Below are positions 7,732 to 16,039 of a stretch of 64,000 bases of DNA, in pieces; positions within the stretch are counted from its first letter, which is position 1, and each line of letters starts with the position of its first letter. Where the stretch lies: the NCBI RefSeq assembly GCF_016785095.1, contig NZ_JAEKJB010000011.1, forward strand, positions 248,001 to 312,000. The letters are read 5' to 3'. The position numbers and the translations under genes were made by a program. The DNA comes from Alloalcanivorax marinus. GTDB lineage: Bacteria > Pseudomonadota > Gammaproteobacteria > Pseudomonadales > Alcanivoracaceae. The notes below the pieces were generated by a model. That model was not told the origin of the DNA, did no database searches, and worked only from the letters and a program-made list of their open reading frames with translations.

Positions 7732-7796
7732 TGCACTGATATTCCCCGCTTTTTTTCTGACTCGCGATTACGTCAACAAGGAGCCACTGACAAAAG

Positions 7797-7835
7797 CTAT
7801 CGGTTTGTTCGATTGCCTGTATTTGCCCGATAGGC
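7797..7835. promoter_or_regulatory. Possible OxyR-type site upstream of katG
   Basis: Four tetranucleotides spaced by exactly seven bases (ATCG-N7-CGAT-N7-ATTT-N7-AGGC, from 7799), about 80-115 bases before the katG start. The spacing is that of OxyR boxes, and the first pair is a perfect dyad, but the bases fit the OxyR consensus only partly. Weak call. Confidence 0.25.
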
Positions 7836-7915
7836 AGCGCCGGAGTACATCTATGAGTACCGGGCCGTAAGGCCGGCGGAATAATCGCAGGCGTGTTTTT
7901 TCAGGGAGAACGACC

Positions 7916-10090
7916 ATGACCGAGAGCAAATGCCCTTTTCACAACACCGCGGGTGGTGGCACCACCAATCAGGATTGGTGGCCCAACCAGCTGCGCATCG
8001 ACATCCTTCACCAGCATGCGCCGGTGACCAGCCCCATGGACCAGGACTTCGATTACGCGGAGGCCTTCAAGAGCCTGGATCTGGCGGCGCTGAAAAAAGA
8101 CCTCACCGCCCTGATGACCGATTCCCAGGACTGGTGGCCGGCGGACTTCGGCCATTACGGCCCGCTGTTCATCCGCATGGCCTGGCACAGCGCCGGCACC
8201 TACCGGCTGGGCGACGGGCGCGGCGGCGCCGGCACCGGCACCCAGCGGTTCGCGCCGCTCAACAGCTGGCCGGACAACGTCAACCTGGACAAGGCCCGGC
8301 GGCTGCTGTGGCCGATCAAGCAGAAGTACGGCAACAAGATTTCCTGGGCCGATCTGATCGTGCTGGCCGGTAACGTGGCGCTGGAATCCATGGGCTTCGA
8401 GACCTTCGGTTTCGCCGGCGGCCGCGAGGACCTCTACGAACCCGAAACCGACATCTACTGGGGTGACGAAGGCGACTGGCTCGGCACCGACAAGCGCTAC
8501 TCCGGCGACCGCGACCTGGAAGACCCGCTGGGTGCCACCACCATGGGCCTGATCTACGTGAACCCGGAAGGCCCGGAGGGCGAGCCGGACCCGCTGAAGG
8601 CGGCCCACGATATCCGCGAGACCTTTGCCCGCATGGCGATGAACGACGAGGAAACCGTGGCCCTGATCGCCGGCGGCCACACCTTCGGCAAGACCCACGG
8701 CGCCGGCGACCCGGGCCTGATCGGGCCGGAGCCGGAAGCGGCGCCCATCGAATCCATGGGCCTGGGCTGGCACAGCCGCCATGGCAGCGGCTTCGGTGAC
8801 GACACCATCACCGGCGGCCCGGAAGTGACCTGGACGCAACAGCCGACGCAATGGACCAACCTGTTTTTCGAGAACCTGTTCGGCCACGAATGGGAGCTGG
8901 AGAAGAGCCCGGCCGGTGCTTACCAGTGGGTGGCCAAGGACGCGCAGGCGGACATCCCCTACGCCCATGACAAGAGCAAGAAGCGCAAGCCCACCATGCT
9001 CACCACCGACCTGTCGCTGCGCTTCGATCCGGTCTACGAAAAAATTTCCCGGCGCTTTCATGAGAACCCGGCGGAATTCGCCGATGCCTTCGCCCGCGCC
9101 TGGTACAAGCTCACCCACCGGGACATGGGCCCCATCGAGCGTTACCTGGGCCCGGAAGTGCCGAGCGAAGAACTGATCTGGCAGGACCCGGTGCCCAAGG
9201 TGGACCACGCCCTGATCGACGACCAGGACATCGCCGCCCTCAAGGCCAGGATTCTGGACAGCGGCCTGTCGATTCCGGATCTGGTGAAAGCCGCCTGGGC
9301 GTCCGCCTCCAGCTATCGCGGTTCGGACATGCGCGGCGGCTCCAATGGTGCCCGGGTGCGGCTGGCGCCCCAGAAGGACTGGGCGGTGAACGACCCCAAA
9401 AACCTGGACAAGGTGCTGAAGACCCTGGAAGGCATCCAGGGCGAATTCAACGGCGCCGCCTCCGGCGGCAAGAAGGTATCCCTGGCGGACCTGATCGTGC
9501 TGGCCGGCGCGGCGGCGGTGGAGAAAGCCGCGGAGAAGGGCGGCCATAAGGTCACCGTGCCGTTCACCCCGGGCCGCACCGATGCCTCCCTGGAGCAGAC
9601 CGACGTGGACTCCTTCCGCTACCTGGAGCCGTTCGTGGACGCGGTGCGCAACTACCGCAAGGCCAAGGCCACGGTGGACGCGGAGCACCTGATGATCGAC
9701 CGCGCCCAGCTGCTCACCGTCACCGCCCCGGAACTGACCGTGCTGGTGGGCGGCATGCGCGCCCTCAACGCCAACTACGATGGTGCCGAGCACGGCGTCT
9801 TCACCGACCGCCCGGAAACGCTCAGCAACGACTTCTTCAAAACCGTCGTGGACATGAGCATCGCCTGGGCGCCGGTGTCCGAGGACGACGACTACCTGTT
9901 CGAAGGCCGCGACCGGTCCACCGGCAAGCTCAAGTGGACCGCCACCCGGCTCGACCTGATCTTCGGCGCCAACTCCCAGCTCCGTGCCCTCTCCGAGGTG
10001 TACGGCGCCGACGACGCCGAAGCCAAGTTCGTGAAGGACTTCGTGGCCGCCTGGGCCAAGGTCATGGACCTGGGCCGGTTCGACCGATAA
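7916..10090 (+). CDS. katG: Catalase-peroxidase KatG
   Basis: A 724-residue haem enzyme that breaks down hydrogen peroxide and oxidises organic donors. The N-terminal catalytic half has the distal triad R87, W90, H91 (RMAWHSAGTYR) and proximal H255 (GGHTFGKTHG). W90, Y214 and M240 sit where KatG forms its Trp-Tyr-Met crosslink. The C-terminal half is the usual inactive duplicate domain. Length is normal. The start ATG follows CAGGGAGAACGACC. The 3' end is repeated, broken, at 11034-11237, so this region has been rearranged. A stem-loop follows the stop. Confidence 0.97.
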   Translation: MTESKCPFHNTAGGGTTNQDWWPNQLRIDILHQHAPVTSPMDQDFDYAEAFKSLDLAALKKDLTALMTDSQDWWPADFGHYGPLFIRMAWHSAGTYRLGDGRGGAGTGTQRFAPLNSWPDNVNLDKARRLLWPIKQKYGNKISWADLIVLAGNVALESMGFETFGFAGGREDLYEPETDIYWGDEGDWLGTDKRYSGDRDLEDPLGATTMGLIYVNPEGPEGEPDPLKAAHDIRETFARMAMNDEETVALIAGGHTFGKTHGAGDPGLIGPEPEAAPIESMGLGWHSRHGSGFGDDTITGGPEVTWTQQPTQWTNLFFENLFGHEWELEKSPAGAYQWVAKDAQADIPYAHDKSKKRKPTMLTTDLSLRFDPVYEKISRRFHENPAEFADAFARAWYKLTHRDMGPIERYLGPEVPSEELIWQDPVPKVDHALIDDQDIAALKARILDSGLSIPDLVKAAWASASSYRGSDMRGGSNGARVRLAPQKDWAVNDPKNLDKVLKTLEGIQGEFNGAASGGKKVSLADLIVLAGAAAVEKAAEKGGHKVTVPFTPGRTDASLEQTDVDSFRYLEPFVDAVRNYRKAKATVDAEHLMIDRAQLLTVTAPELTVLVGGMRALNANYDGAEHGVFTDRPETLSNDFFKTVVDMSIAWAPVSEDDDYLFEGRDRSTGKLKWTATRLDLIFGANSQLRALSEVYGADDAEAKFVKDFVAAWAKVMDLGRFDR

Positions 10091-10107
10091 GAAAGTGATA
10101 TGGATGA

Positions 10108-10133
10108 GGGCGAGGAGCCGATCCTCGCCCGCT
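10108..10133 (+). terminator. Terminator-like stem-loop after katG
   Basis: Perfect 9-bp arms GGGCGAGGA / TCCTCGCCC around the loop GCCGA, 18 bases after the katG stop, followed by GCTTTCT. The T-run is weak, so efficiency is uncertain. Confidence 0.6.
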
Positions 10134-10264
10134 TTCTAAAGAAGAGTATTTAGTGTAATTGGGGAGGAGGTGCTAATCGATAAGTGTCGCGGAAAAAACT
10201 TGAGTATCACAAAGGCTTTTGGAGCAGCCTTCCGCATGGATGGGGTAAGTTCCTGGTTGATCCT

Positions 10265-10939
10265 TTACCCAGCTCGACGACTATCGATCAGTATTGATTC
10301 ATGCGTTCCTTGCCCTGTGTGAGTGCGTAAAATACTGAGAACACAGCTTCCCGGGTCCCTTGCAGCTTCGGTGCTGGAGTTAAACCAAGCTTGGCCGGCG
10401 CCGTGGAAACGGTAGGCTGCCCGCATTAGAAAAACAGCATTGATTCCAGCAGTGGCGGTGCTGTTTGCATCCTGCCATCTAAGGTATTGACCCCCCCACC
10501 TCAATGTCTTGAGGCGATATTGATCCTGAACTGTTTTTTTGTCGATTGGGCTGATCTCACAACTTACTGAATATACTACATCGTCGGAGTATATTATTTT
10601 CGAGGCCTCACCGGGTTCTATTGGTTTGCCGCCGTAAAAGGCACATGCCCTAACGTCCAGGTTGCGTGCCTCTGGAGACCTCCATATGAGTTCGAGTCTT
10701 CCATTTTCTATAACTCTGAAGCGACGCTTGGCGTATATTTCGTTTTTTCCGTCTTTCAGGTAGTACTCTCGCTCAAGGATTATACCTTCTTCATCCGACC
10801 ATCTTGATTCGCCGATGATAGTCGCATTTGTCACAATATCTGGATCAAGGGGGGTGGATAGGGGGCCGTCTTCGGGAGGGGAGGCCGACCAAGCAGAGGT
10901 TGATGTTACTATTAGGACTGCCGAAATAATCCTTATCAT
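10265..10939 (-). CDS. Secreted hypothetical protein in a low-GC insert
   Basis: A 224-residue protein with a signal peptide (MIRIISAVLIVTSTSAWS, cleavage after the Ala near residue 18-20). The mature part has two Cys that could pair (RACAFYGG and SVSCEIS) and no domain I recognise. ATG 10939 follows AAGGAGAACATC. The gene and its flanks are clearly AT-richer than every neighbour, with different codon use (ATA, TTT, AGT). They lie between katG and a broken second copy of the katG 3' end. This indicates acquired DNA. Function unknown. Confidence 0.65.
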   Translation of the reverse strand: MIRIISAVLIVTSTSAWSASPPEDGPLSTPLDPDIVTNATIIGESRWSDEEGIILEREYYLKDGKNEIYAKRRFRVIENGRLELIWRSPEARNLDVRACAFYGGKPIEPGEASKIIYSDDVVYSVSCEISPIDKKTVQDQYRLKTLRWGGQYLRWQDANSTATAGINAVFLMRAAYRFHGAGQAWFNSSTEAARDPGSCVLSILRTHTGQGTHESILIDSRRAG

Positions 10940-11033
10940 GATGTTCTCCTTTTTATTCGCCCATAATCGATATAGCATGAATTATTAAGTCAAGCAAGTT
11001 GTCCTTTTTGTGTCAGAATTATTGATCTTTAGT

Positions 11034-11237
11034 GGCATGCGCGCCCTCAATGCCCACTACGATGGCGCCGAGCACGGCGTCTTCACCGACCGCCCGGAAA
11101 CGCTCAGCAACGACTTCTTCAAAACCGTCGTGGACATGAGCATCGCCTGGGCGCCGGTGTCCGACGACGCCGAGGCCAAGTTCGTGAAGGACTTCGTGGC
11201 CGCCTGGGCCAAGGTCATGGACCTGGGCCGGTTCTGA
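11034..11237 (+). pseudogene. katG: Broken duplicate of the katG 3' end
   Basis: Nearly identical to katG from 9752 (GGCATGCGCGCCCTCAA) for about 130 bases. It then skips roughly 125 bases at a shared GACGACG and rejoins the katG C-terminus (EAKFVKDFVAAWAKVMDLGRF), ending two codons early. The encoded fragment lacks all haem-binding residues. The frame opens into AT-rich DNA at 11010 without a ribosome site. A strong stem-loop follows at 11247-11285, possibly the original katG terminator. Confidence 0.85.
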
Positions 11238-11246
11238 TCCATCCCT

Positions 11247-11285
11247 GGCGGGACCCCGAGGGTGACATCACCCCGGGGCCCCGCC
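11247..11285 (+). terminator. Stem-loop after the katG fragment
   Basis: Long hairpin: GGCGGGACCCCGAGGGTGA pairs with TCACCCCGGGGCCCCGCC (one bulge, one mismatch) around a 2-base loop, followed by TCTTTCTT. It is probably a rho-independent terminator, and it separates the katG remnant from the HipBA promoter. Confidence 0.7.
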
Positions 11286-11300
11286 TCTTTCTTGATTCAA

Positions 11301-11349
11301 TGTAATCTTCATGAGACATTAAAGTGGTTAATGACTCATGAAGATTACA
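11301..11349. promoter_or_regulatory. 49-bp palindromic operator before hipB
   Basis: Outer arms TGTAATCTTCATGAG (11301-11315) and CTCATGAAGATTACA (11335-11349) are perfect 15-base inverses. Nested inside them is CATTAA-AGTGG-TTAATG. The whole is a near-perfect 49-base dyad ending 2 bases before the ATG at 11352. HipB proteins bind inverted repeats in their own promoters, so this is probably the autoregulatory operator, large enough for more than one HipB dimer. Confidence 0.75.
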
Positions 11350-11351
11350 TT

Positions 11352-11684
11352 ATGCCTGCTCCTTATCGCCCCTCTCCGGCGGTCCGCCGAGCCTTGCGGA
11401 AACTGGGCGAGGATATCCGCGAAGCGCGCCTGCGCCGTAACCTGTCCATGGAAATCGTGGCCGAGCGCGCCGCGACTTCCCGCGCCACCCTGACCCGTTT
11501 GGAGAAGGGGGACACGGCGGTGAGCGTCGCGATTCTGGCCGGTGTGCTGCAGGCGCTGGGCATGCTGCCCCGGCTGGCGGACCTGGCCGACAGCGCCGAG
11601 GACCCCCAAGGGCTTGAGATCAGCCGGGAATCGCTGCGCCAGCGGGCCTCATCGCCGCGCGCGAGGGGTGACAAGGATGAGTAA
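11352..11684 (+). CDS. hipB: HipB-like XRE-family antitoxin/repressor
   Basis: A 110-residue protein with an XRE helix-turn-helix (LGEDIREARLRRNLSMEIVA, then TSRATLTRLEKGDTAVSV) at about residues 15-70. It overlaps the HipA gene by 8 bases, so the two are coupled and it should neutralise HipA and repress the pair. The start is uncertain. ATG 11352 lies 2 bases after the big palindrome with no ribosome site. ATG 11331 lies inside the palindrome and would add seven residues. A leaderless transcript is possible. Confidence 0.85.
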   Translation: MPAPYRPSPAVRRALRKLGEDIREARLRRNLSMEIVAERAATSRATLTRLEKGDTAVSVAILAGVLQALGMLPRLADLADSAEDPQGLEISRESLRQRASSPRARGDKDE

Positions 11685-12924
11685 CGTCGAAGTGTTTCTG
11701 GATTGGCGGCGCCGGAATCGTCGCGTTGGCCTGTTGCGCCGCCATGCCAGCAGGGGCCGGGAAACGGTGACCTTCGAGTACGCGCCGGAATGGTTGGCGG
11801 CGGACGACCGCTTTTCCATGGACCCGGCGCTGCCGGTGGGGCCGGGCCTGTTTCGCCCGCCGGCGGGCGCGGAAATGTTCGGCACCCTGGGCGATTCCGC
11901 GCCGGACACTTGGGGCCGCATGTTGATGCGCCGCCGCGAACGGCGCGCGGCGGAACGGGAAGGCCGGGCGGTACGTACCCTTCACGAGACCGACTTTCTG
12001 CTCGGTGTCTCGGACCAGACCCGGCTTGGCGCGCTGCGCTTTCGGTGGCAAGGGGATGCGGTTTTTCAGGCACCGCAGTCCAGGGGGGTGCCGGACCTCC
12101 TCGCGCTGGGTGATTTGCTCGGGGCTTCGGAGCGGATCGTTCGCGGTGAGGAGACCGATGAAGACTTGCGTATGATCTTCGCGCCGGGCTCTTCGCTGGG
12201 GGGCGCCCGCCCCAAGGCGTCCGTGATCGATCAGCACGGGCGGCTGGCGATCGCCAAATTCCCCAAGGAAACCGATGAATATTCCCTGGAACGCTGGGAA
12301 GCCATCGCGCTGGATCTGGCGGCGCGAGCGGGAATTCGCACCGCCGACCACGCATTGCATGAGGTGGCCGGGCGGCCGGTCTTATTGTCCCGCCGATTCG
12401 ACCGCGACGGCGATGAACGGATTCCTTTCCTGTCGGCCATGTCGATGACCGAGCACCGGGATGGCGAACGGGGCAGCTATCTGGAAATTGTCGATGCCCT
12501 TGCCGAGCAAGGGGCGAGCGCCCGCGAGGATCGCCGGGAACTGTTCCGGCGCGTGGCGTTTTCCATCCTGGTTTCCAACGTGGACGATCACCTGCGCAAT
12601 CACGGATTCCTGTGGCAAGGCGGGGCCGGCTGGTCCCTGTCGCCGGCCTATGACCTCAACCCCACGCCTCAGGATATGAAAGCCCGCGTATTGGCCACCA
12701 ACATCGATCTGGATGATGGCACCTGCTCCATCGAACTGCTGCGCTCCGTGGCGGACGAATTTTCCCTCAAACCGGCGGAAGCGGATGCGTGCATTCGGGA
12801 AGTGGCCAAAGCCTGTAAGGGGTGGCGTGATGCGGCGAGAAAGCGGGGCGCTCCCGCTGCTGAAATCAAGCGCATGGAAAGCGCCTTCGAACATGAGGAC
12901 CTGGCCACTGCCAGCCGTTTGTAG
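11677..12924 (+). CDS. hipA: HipA-family Ser/Thr kinase toxin
   Basis: A 415-residue kinase-fold toxin. It has the Gly/Ser loop GSSLGGARPKAS (171-182), which in E. coli HipA holds the autophosphorylated Ser, a lysine in LAIAKFPK (K194), the catalytic loop SNVDDHLRNHG (D304, N308), and YDLNP (D326) for metal binding. All key residues are present, so it should be active. E. coli HipA phosphorylates glutamyl-tRNA synthetase and causes persistence; the target here is unknown. The start ATG overlaps the hipB end, with AAGG just upstream. It ends 8 bases from the convergent VapC stop. Confidence 0.92.
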   Translation: MSNVEVFLDWRRRNRRVGLLRRHASRGRETVTFEYAPEWLAADDRFSMDPALPVGPGLFRPPAGAEMFGTLGDSAPDTWGRMLMRRRERRAAEREGRAVRTLHETDFLLGVSDQTRLGALRFRWQGDAVFQAPQSRGVPDLLALGDLLGASERIVRGEETDEDLRMIFAPGSSLGGARPKASVIDQHGRLAIAKFPKETDEYSLERWEAIALDLAARAGIRTADHALHEVAGRPVLLSRRFDRDGDERIPFLSAMSMTEHRDGERGSYLEIVDALAEQGASAREDRRELFRRVAFSILVSNVDDHLRNHGFLWQGGAGWSLSPAYDLNPTPQDMKARVLATNIDLDDGTCSIELLRSVADEFSLKPAEADACIREVAKACKGWRDAARKRGAPAAEIKRMESAFEHEDLATASRL

Positions 12925-12932
12925 AAGCGGTG

Positions 12933-13352
12933 TTACGAGACCCAGGGGTTGATCAAGAGAATGCCAAGAGGCTCGAAGTCCTTGGTGTTGCGGGTGGCCA
13001 GGGTGGCGCCGTGGGTCTCGCAGATGGCGGCGATCTGGCCGTCGGCCATGCTCACCGGGGTGCCGTTGCGTTCGGCGTTGGCGATTTTCTGGGCGTAGTG
13101 GCTGGCGGCCAGGGCGTCGAAGGTGAGCAGGCGCCCGCTGAATTCCCGGTCGAACAGCTCGGCGGCCAGCATCGCCAGGGTGCGTTGCCGGCGGCCGGCG
13201 GGCAGCCGCTCGATGCCGTACAGGATCTCCGCCACGGTGATGCTGGTGGTGGCCACGTCCCGGGCCGGTTGCCGGTCCAGCCAGTGCACCACCACCGGGT
13301 TCGGCGCCGGGCGCATCAGCTCGGAGAGCACATTGGTGTCGAGGACGATCAT
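12933..13352 (-). CDS. VapC/FitB-like PIN-domain toxin
   Basis: A 139-residue PIN ribonuclease. MIVLDTNVLSELMRP holds the first active-site Asp (D5), AEILYGIERLPAGRR the Glu, and MADGQIAAICETHGATLATRNTKDF the remaining acidic residues and the T/S-R-N-x-x-DF signature. The layout matches FitB. The ATG overlaps the antitoxin stop by 1 base (TGATG). It probably cleaves RNA, possibly tRNA, when freed from its partner. Confidence 0.9.
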   Translation of the reverse strand: MIVLDTNVLSELMRPAPNPVVVHWLDRQPARDVATTSITVAEILYGIERLPAGRRQRTLAMLAAELFDREFSGRLLTFDALAASHYAQKIANAERNGTPVSMADGQIAAICETHGATLATRNTKDFEPLGILLINPWVS

Positions 13353-13594
13353 CAATCCAGGTCCGCCGGACGCGGCGGGTCGCGGCGCTCGGGCAGCTCC
13401 AGCTCCTGGCCGTCGTAGGCGGCGAAGCGGTCACGGATGCGGCTGCCCAGGCCCTGTTCCGGCGCCGGCTCGCTGAGGGCCCGGCGCAGGATCCGGCGTA
13501 CTTCCTCTTCCATGGAATGGCCGTGCCGGGCGGCTTCCAGCCGCAGGCGCTGTTTCAGGTCGTCATCGAGATTGCGGACGGTCAGGGTGCTCAT
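13352..13594 (-). CDS. FitA-like ribbon-helix-helix antitoxin
   Basis: An 80-residue antitoxin. STLTVRNLDDDLKQRLRLEA is the RHH strand and first helix, HGHSMEEEVRRILRRAL the second, and the Pro/Arg-rich tail would bind the PIN toxin. ATG 13594 follows GAGGAGAACGCCG, so the longer frame to 13609 is rejected. A perfect dyad lies 17-47 bases upstream. Confidence 0.88.
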   Translation of the reverse strand: MSTLTVRNLDDDLKQRLRLEAARHGHSMEEEVRRILRRALSEPAPEQGLGSRIRDRFAAYDGQELELPERRDPPRPADLD

Positions 13595-13611
13595 CGGCGT
13601 TCTCCTCAATG

Positions 13612-13641
13612 GATGACAGCAATGCTAGCACTGCTGTCATC
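13612..13641. promoter_or_regulatory. Operator of the FitA-like module
   Basis: Perfect inverted arms GATGACAGCA (13612-13621) and TGCTGTCATC (13632-13641), with a GCTAGC core between them, just upstream of the antitoxin start. FitAB complexes bind such inverted repeats with one RHH dimer per arm. Role inferred from position. Confidence 0.68.
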
Positions 13642-13668
13642 CGGAGGAAAGCCACCACTTGCCGGCCC

Positions 13669-14856
13669 TCAGGCCCGCGCCGGCTCCGGTGGCGTGGCGC
13701 CGCCGGGCAGCGCCAGCCGCAGGTTGTTCAGCCAGGTGGTGCCGAACTGCCGCCACAGGGGCGCGGAGTTGTAGGGCAGGCCGTAGCGGTCCGCCAGGGC
13801 TTTCACCCGGGGCGCCACCTCCGGGTAGCGGTTGCTGCACAGGTCCGGGAACAGATGGTGCTCGATCTGATGGCTCAGGTTGCCGGACATCACATGGAAC
13901 AATGGGCCGCCGGTGATGTTGGCGGAGCCCAGCAGCTGGCGCAGGTACCACTGACCACGGGATTCCCCTTCGGTCTGCTCCTGGGTGAAGTGATAAACGC
14001 CGGCGGGGAAATGCCCGCAGAAGATGATCACGAAGGCCCAGATATTGCGCATGGTGTTGGCCACGAAGTTGGCGCCGGCCACCAGCAGGAACACGGTCAG
14101 CGGTGATTCCGGCACCACCAGGGAAATCGGCAGCGCCACCAGGGCGGCCAGGCCCGGCCACATGATGTAGTCCTTGCGCACCTGGCCCCACACCTTGCGG
14201 CCGATGTGCTTCATCAGCGGCAGGATCTCCTTGGGCTTTTTCTTGCGCTCGGCCACGTCGATCAGCGCCTGCTCGTGCAGCGCCACGCCTTCCTCGAACA
14301 GCAACATCAGCAGCACGAAGTACACCGGCTGCAACAGGTAGGCGGGCTTCCAGGGCTGGTGCGGGGTCACGCGCATGATGCCGTAGCCCACGTCCAGATC
14401 CTTCTCCAGCACATTGGTCCAGGTGTGGTGCACCACATTGTGGGAGTGCATCCAGCGGTCCGACGGGCTCATGGTGTCCCACTCCCAAGTGTTGGACTGG
14501 ATCTCCGGGTCCTTCATCCAGTCCCATTGGGCGTGCAGCACGTTGTGGGCGATTTCCATGTTCTCCAGGATCTTGGCCAGGCCCAGCAGGATCACGCCCA
14601 GGGCCATGACGATCAGCGTGGACGGCCAGCCCGCCAGGGCGTGGCCCCAGGCCGGCAGCAGGAACAGGCTGGCGTAGATCACCAGCCGGCCCACCAGGGC
14701 CATGGCGCGCTGGGTGCGGATCAGCCGCAGGATGTAGAGCCGGTCCTTCTCGCCCCGGGATTCCAGGGTCTCGTGGTAGATGGCGTCCATCTCACGGCCA
14801 AACTCGTCGATCTGTTCGTCGGTGAGGTCCACCGGCAAGGGTCGTTTCGTGCTCAT
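13669..14856 (-). CDS. desB: Membrane acyl-CoA desaturase (DesB-like)
   Basis: A 395-residue diiron fatty-acid desaturase. The histidine boxes are HNVLHAQW, HSHNVVHHTW and SHQIEHHLFP, with membrane pairs around residues 48-85 and 190-260. It should introduce a cis double bond into saturated acyl-CoA (delta-9 type) using electrons from the adjacent reductase, adjusting membrane fluidity. In Pseudomonas aeruginosa the DesB/DesC pair does this under TetR regulator DesT. ATG 14856 follows GGGAGAACGGC. The ferredoxin-reductase gene ends only 10 bases upstream, so the two form one operon. Confidence 0.9.
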   Translation of the reverse strand: MSTKRPLPVDLTDEQIDEFGREMDAIYHETLESRGEKDRLYILRLIRTQRAMALVGRLVIYASLFLLPAWGHALAGWPSTLIVMALGVILLGLAKILENMEIAHNVLHAQWDWMKDPEIQSNTWEWDTMSPSDRWMHSHNVVHHTWTNVLEKDLDVGYGIMRVTPHQPWKPAYLLQPVYFVLLMLLFEEGVALHEQALIDVAERKKKPKEILPLMKHIGRKVWGQVRKDYIMWPGLAALVALPISLVVPESPLTVFLLVAGANFVANTMRNIWAFVIIFCGHFPAGVYHFTQEQTEGESRGQWYLRQLLGSANITGGPLFHVMSGNLSHQIEHHLFPDLCSNRYPEVAPRVKALADRYGLPYNSAPLWRQFGTTWLNNLRLALPGGATPPEPARA

Positions 14857-14866
14857 GCCGTTCTCC

Positions 14867-15979
14867 CTAAAGTGCCAGTTCGCAGTCCCCGGCGGCCGCG
14901 CACACGCACACCTGCACGATGGCGCCGGGTTCGTTGATGAAGTCGCCGCTGCGCAGGTCGCGCACGCAGCCGGATGTGAGGGTGGTGTTGCAGGTATGGC
15001 AGATGCCCATGCGGCAGCCGTGCGGCGGGTTGAGCCCGGCGTCCTCGGCCACGCGCAGCAGGTTGGTCTCGCCGTCCGCGTCCACGTCCAGGTTGCTGCC
15101 GGCGAAGCGCACCCGGCCGCCCACGGCGTCGTCGGGAATCGGTGCGAAGTCGGCGCGGAAACGCTCGATGTGCAGCCGCCCGGCGAGCCCGGCGTTTTCC
15201 CAGGTTTGCTCCAGGGCGGCCAGCAACGCCGGTGGGCCGCAGGCGTAGCAGTCCCGCTCGCGCCAGTCCGGGCAGAGACGCTCAAGCTGCGCCTCGGTGA
15301 AATGGTTCTGGTCCTCGGGGGCGTGGCGGGTGTGCACCTCGTGCAGGTGGTAGTGCGGCTGCGCCTGATCCAGCCGGCGCAGCTCGCGGCCGAAGATGGT
15401 GTCGAACTCATGGGGCGCGTAATGGATGTGCACGGTATCCGGCAGTCGCTCCTGGGCGATCAGGCTGCGCACCATGCTCATGGCCGGGGTGATGCCGCTG
15501 CCGGCGGTGATGAACAGCGGCTGCACCGGCGAGGCGTCCGGCAGATAGAACTCGCCCTGGGGCAGCCCCACCGGAATGAAATCGCCCACCTTCAGATTAC
15601 GGACGATGTGGTGGGACAGCCGCCCACCGTCGATCTTCTTGACGGTAATAGTGAAGCAGCCATCGTCGCGCTCCGGCGGCGATGAGATGGTATAAGTGCG
15701 GGTGTAGTGGCGGCCGTCCACCGGAATGCCCACGCGAATATGCTGGCCCGGCCGGTGCAGCCGCCAGTTGGCGCCGGGCTTCAGGGTCACGGTGCGGGCA
15801 TCGCGGGTTTCGTCCCACACGTCCACCACCCGGGCGTGCATGCGGTGGGTGGTCCACAGCGGGTTCACCAGCTCCACGTAGTGGGAGGTGCGCAGCGGGA
15901 ACGCGAACATATCACTGATCGCGGACAGCCGCGTCAGCCAGCGCCTGGGTGCCTTGCTTTCCGGTACCGGGGTCGTCAT
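14867..15979 (-). CDS. desC: Ferredoxin-NADPH reductase for the desaturase (DesC-like)
   Basis: A 370-residue electron-transfer protein. A short leader precedes an FAD-binding barrel (YTRTYTISSPPE), an NAD(P) domain (ITAGSGITPAMSMVRSL; YACGPPALLAALE) and a C-terminal plant-type 2Fe-2S ferredoxin domain (HGCRMGICHTC with a later Cys). It passes electrons from NADPH to the downstream desaturase. ATG 15979 follows AGGAGGCAGGC. The FabR/DesT-like dyad upstream at 16022-16039 suggests control by acyl-CoA saturation. Confidence 0.9.
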   Translation of the reverse strand: MTTPVPESKAPRRWLTRLSAISDMFAFPLRTSHYVELVNPLWTTHRMHARVVDVWDETRDARTVTLKPGANWRLHRPGQHIRVGIPVDGRHYTRTYTISSPPERDDGCFTITVKKIDGGRLSHHIVRNLKVGDFIPVGLPQGEFYLPDASPVQPLFITAGSGITPAMSMVRSLIAQERLPDTVHIHYAPHEFDTIFGRELRRLDQAQPHYHLHEVHTRHAPEDQNHFTEAQLERLCPDWRERDCYACGPPALLAALEQTWENAGLAGRLHIERFRADFAPIPDDAVGGRVRFAGSNLDVDADGETNLLRVAEDAGLNPPHGCRMGICHTCNTTLTSGCVRDLRSGDFINEPGAIVQVCVCAAAGDCELAL

Positions 15980-16021
15980 GCCTGCCTCCTGATTCCCTTA
16001 TTATGCTAATCAGCCATGCTT

Positions 16022-16039
16022 TGTGTACAGGTGTTCACG
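16022..16039. promoter_or_regulatory. FabR/DesT-like dyad upstream of the desaturase operon
   Basis: TGTGTACA-GG-TGTTCACG, an imperfect inverted repeat matching at 6 of 8 arm positions, 43 bases upstream of the reductase start. FabR and DesT bind palindromes with GTACA/TGTTC arms upstream of desaturase and unsaturated-fatty-acid genes. No such regulator gene lies in the window. Confidence 0.45.

Noticed and set aside
7901..9793. 630-codon open frame antisense to katG
   Set aside because: Shadow of a high-GC gene: composition is Gly/Val/His/Gln-rich and family-less, while the opposite strand is an unmistakable full-length KatG.
11010..11237. Small functional peroxidase-related gene
   Set aside because: It lacks every haem and substrate residue, starts in unrelated AT-rich DNA without a ribosome site, and is an internally deleted copy of the katG 3' end.
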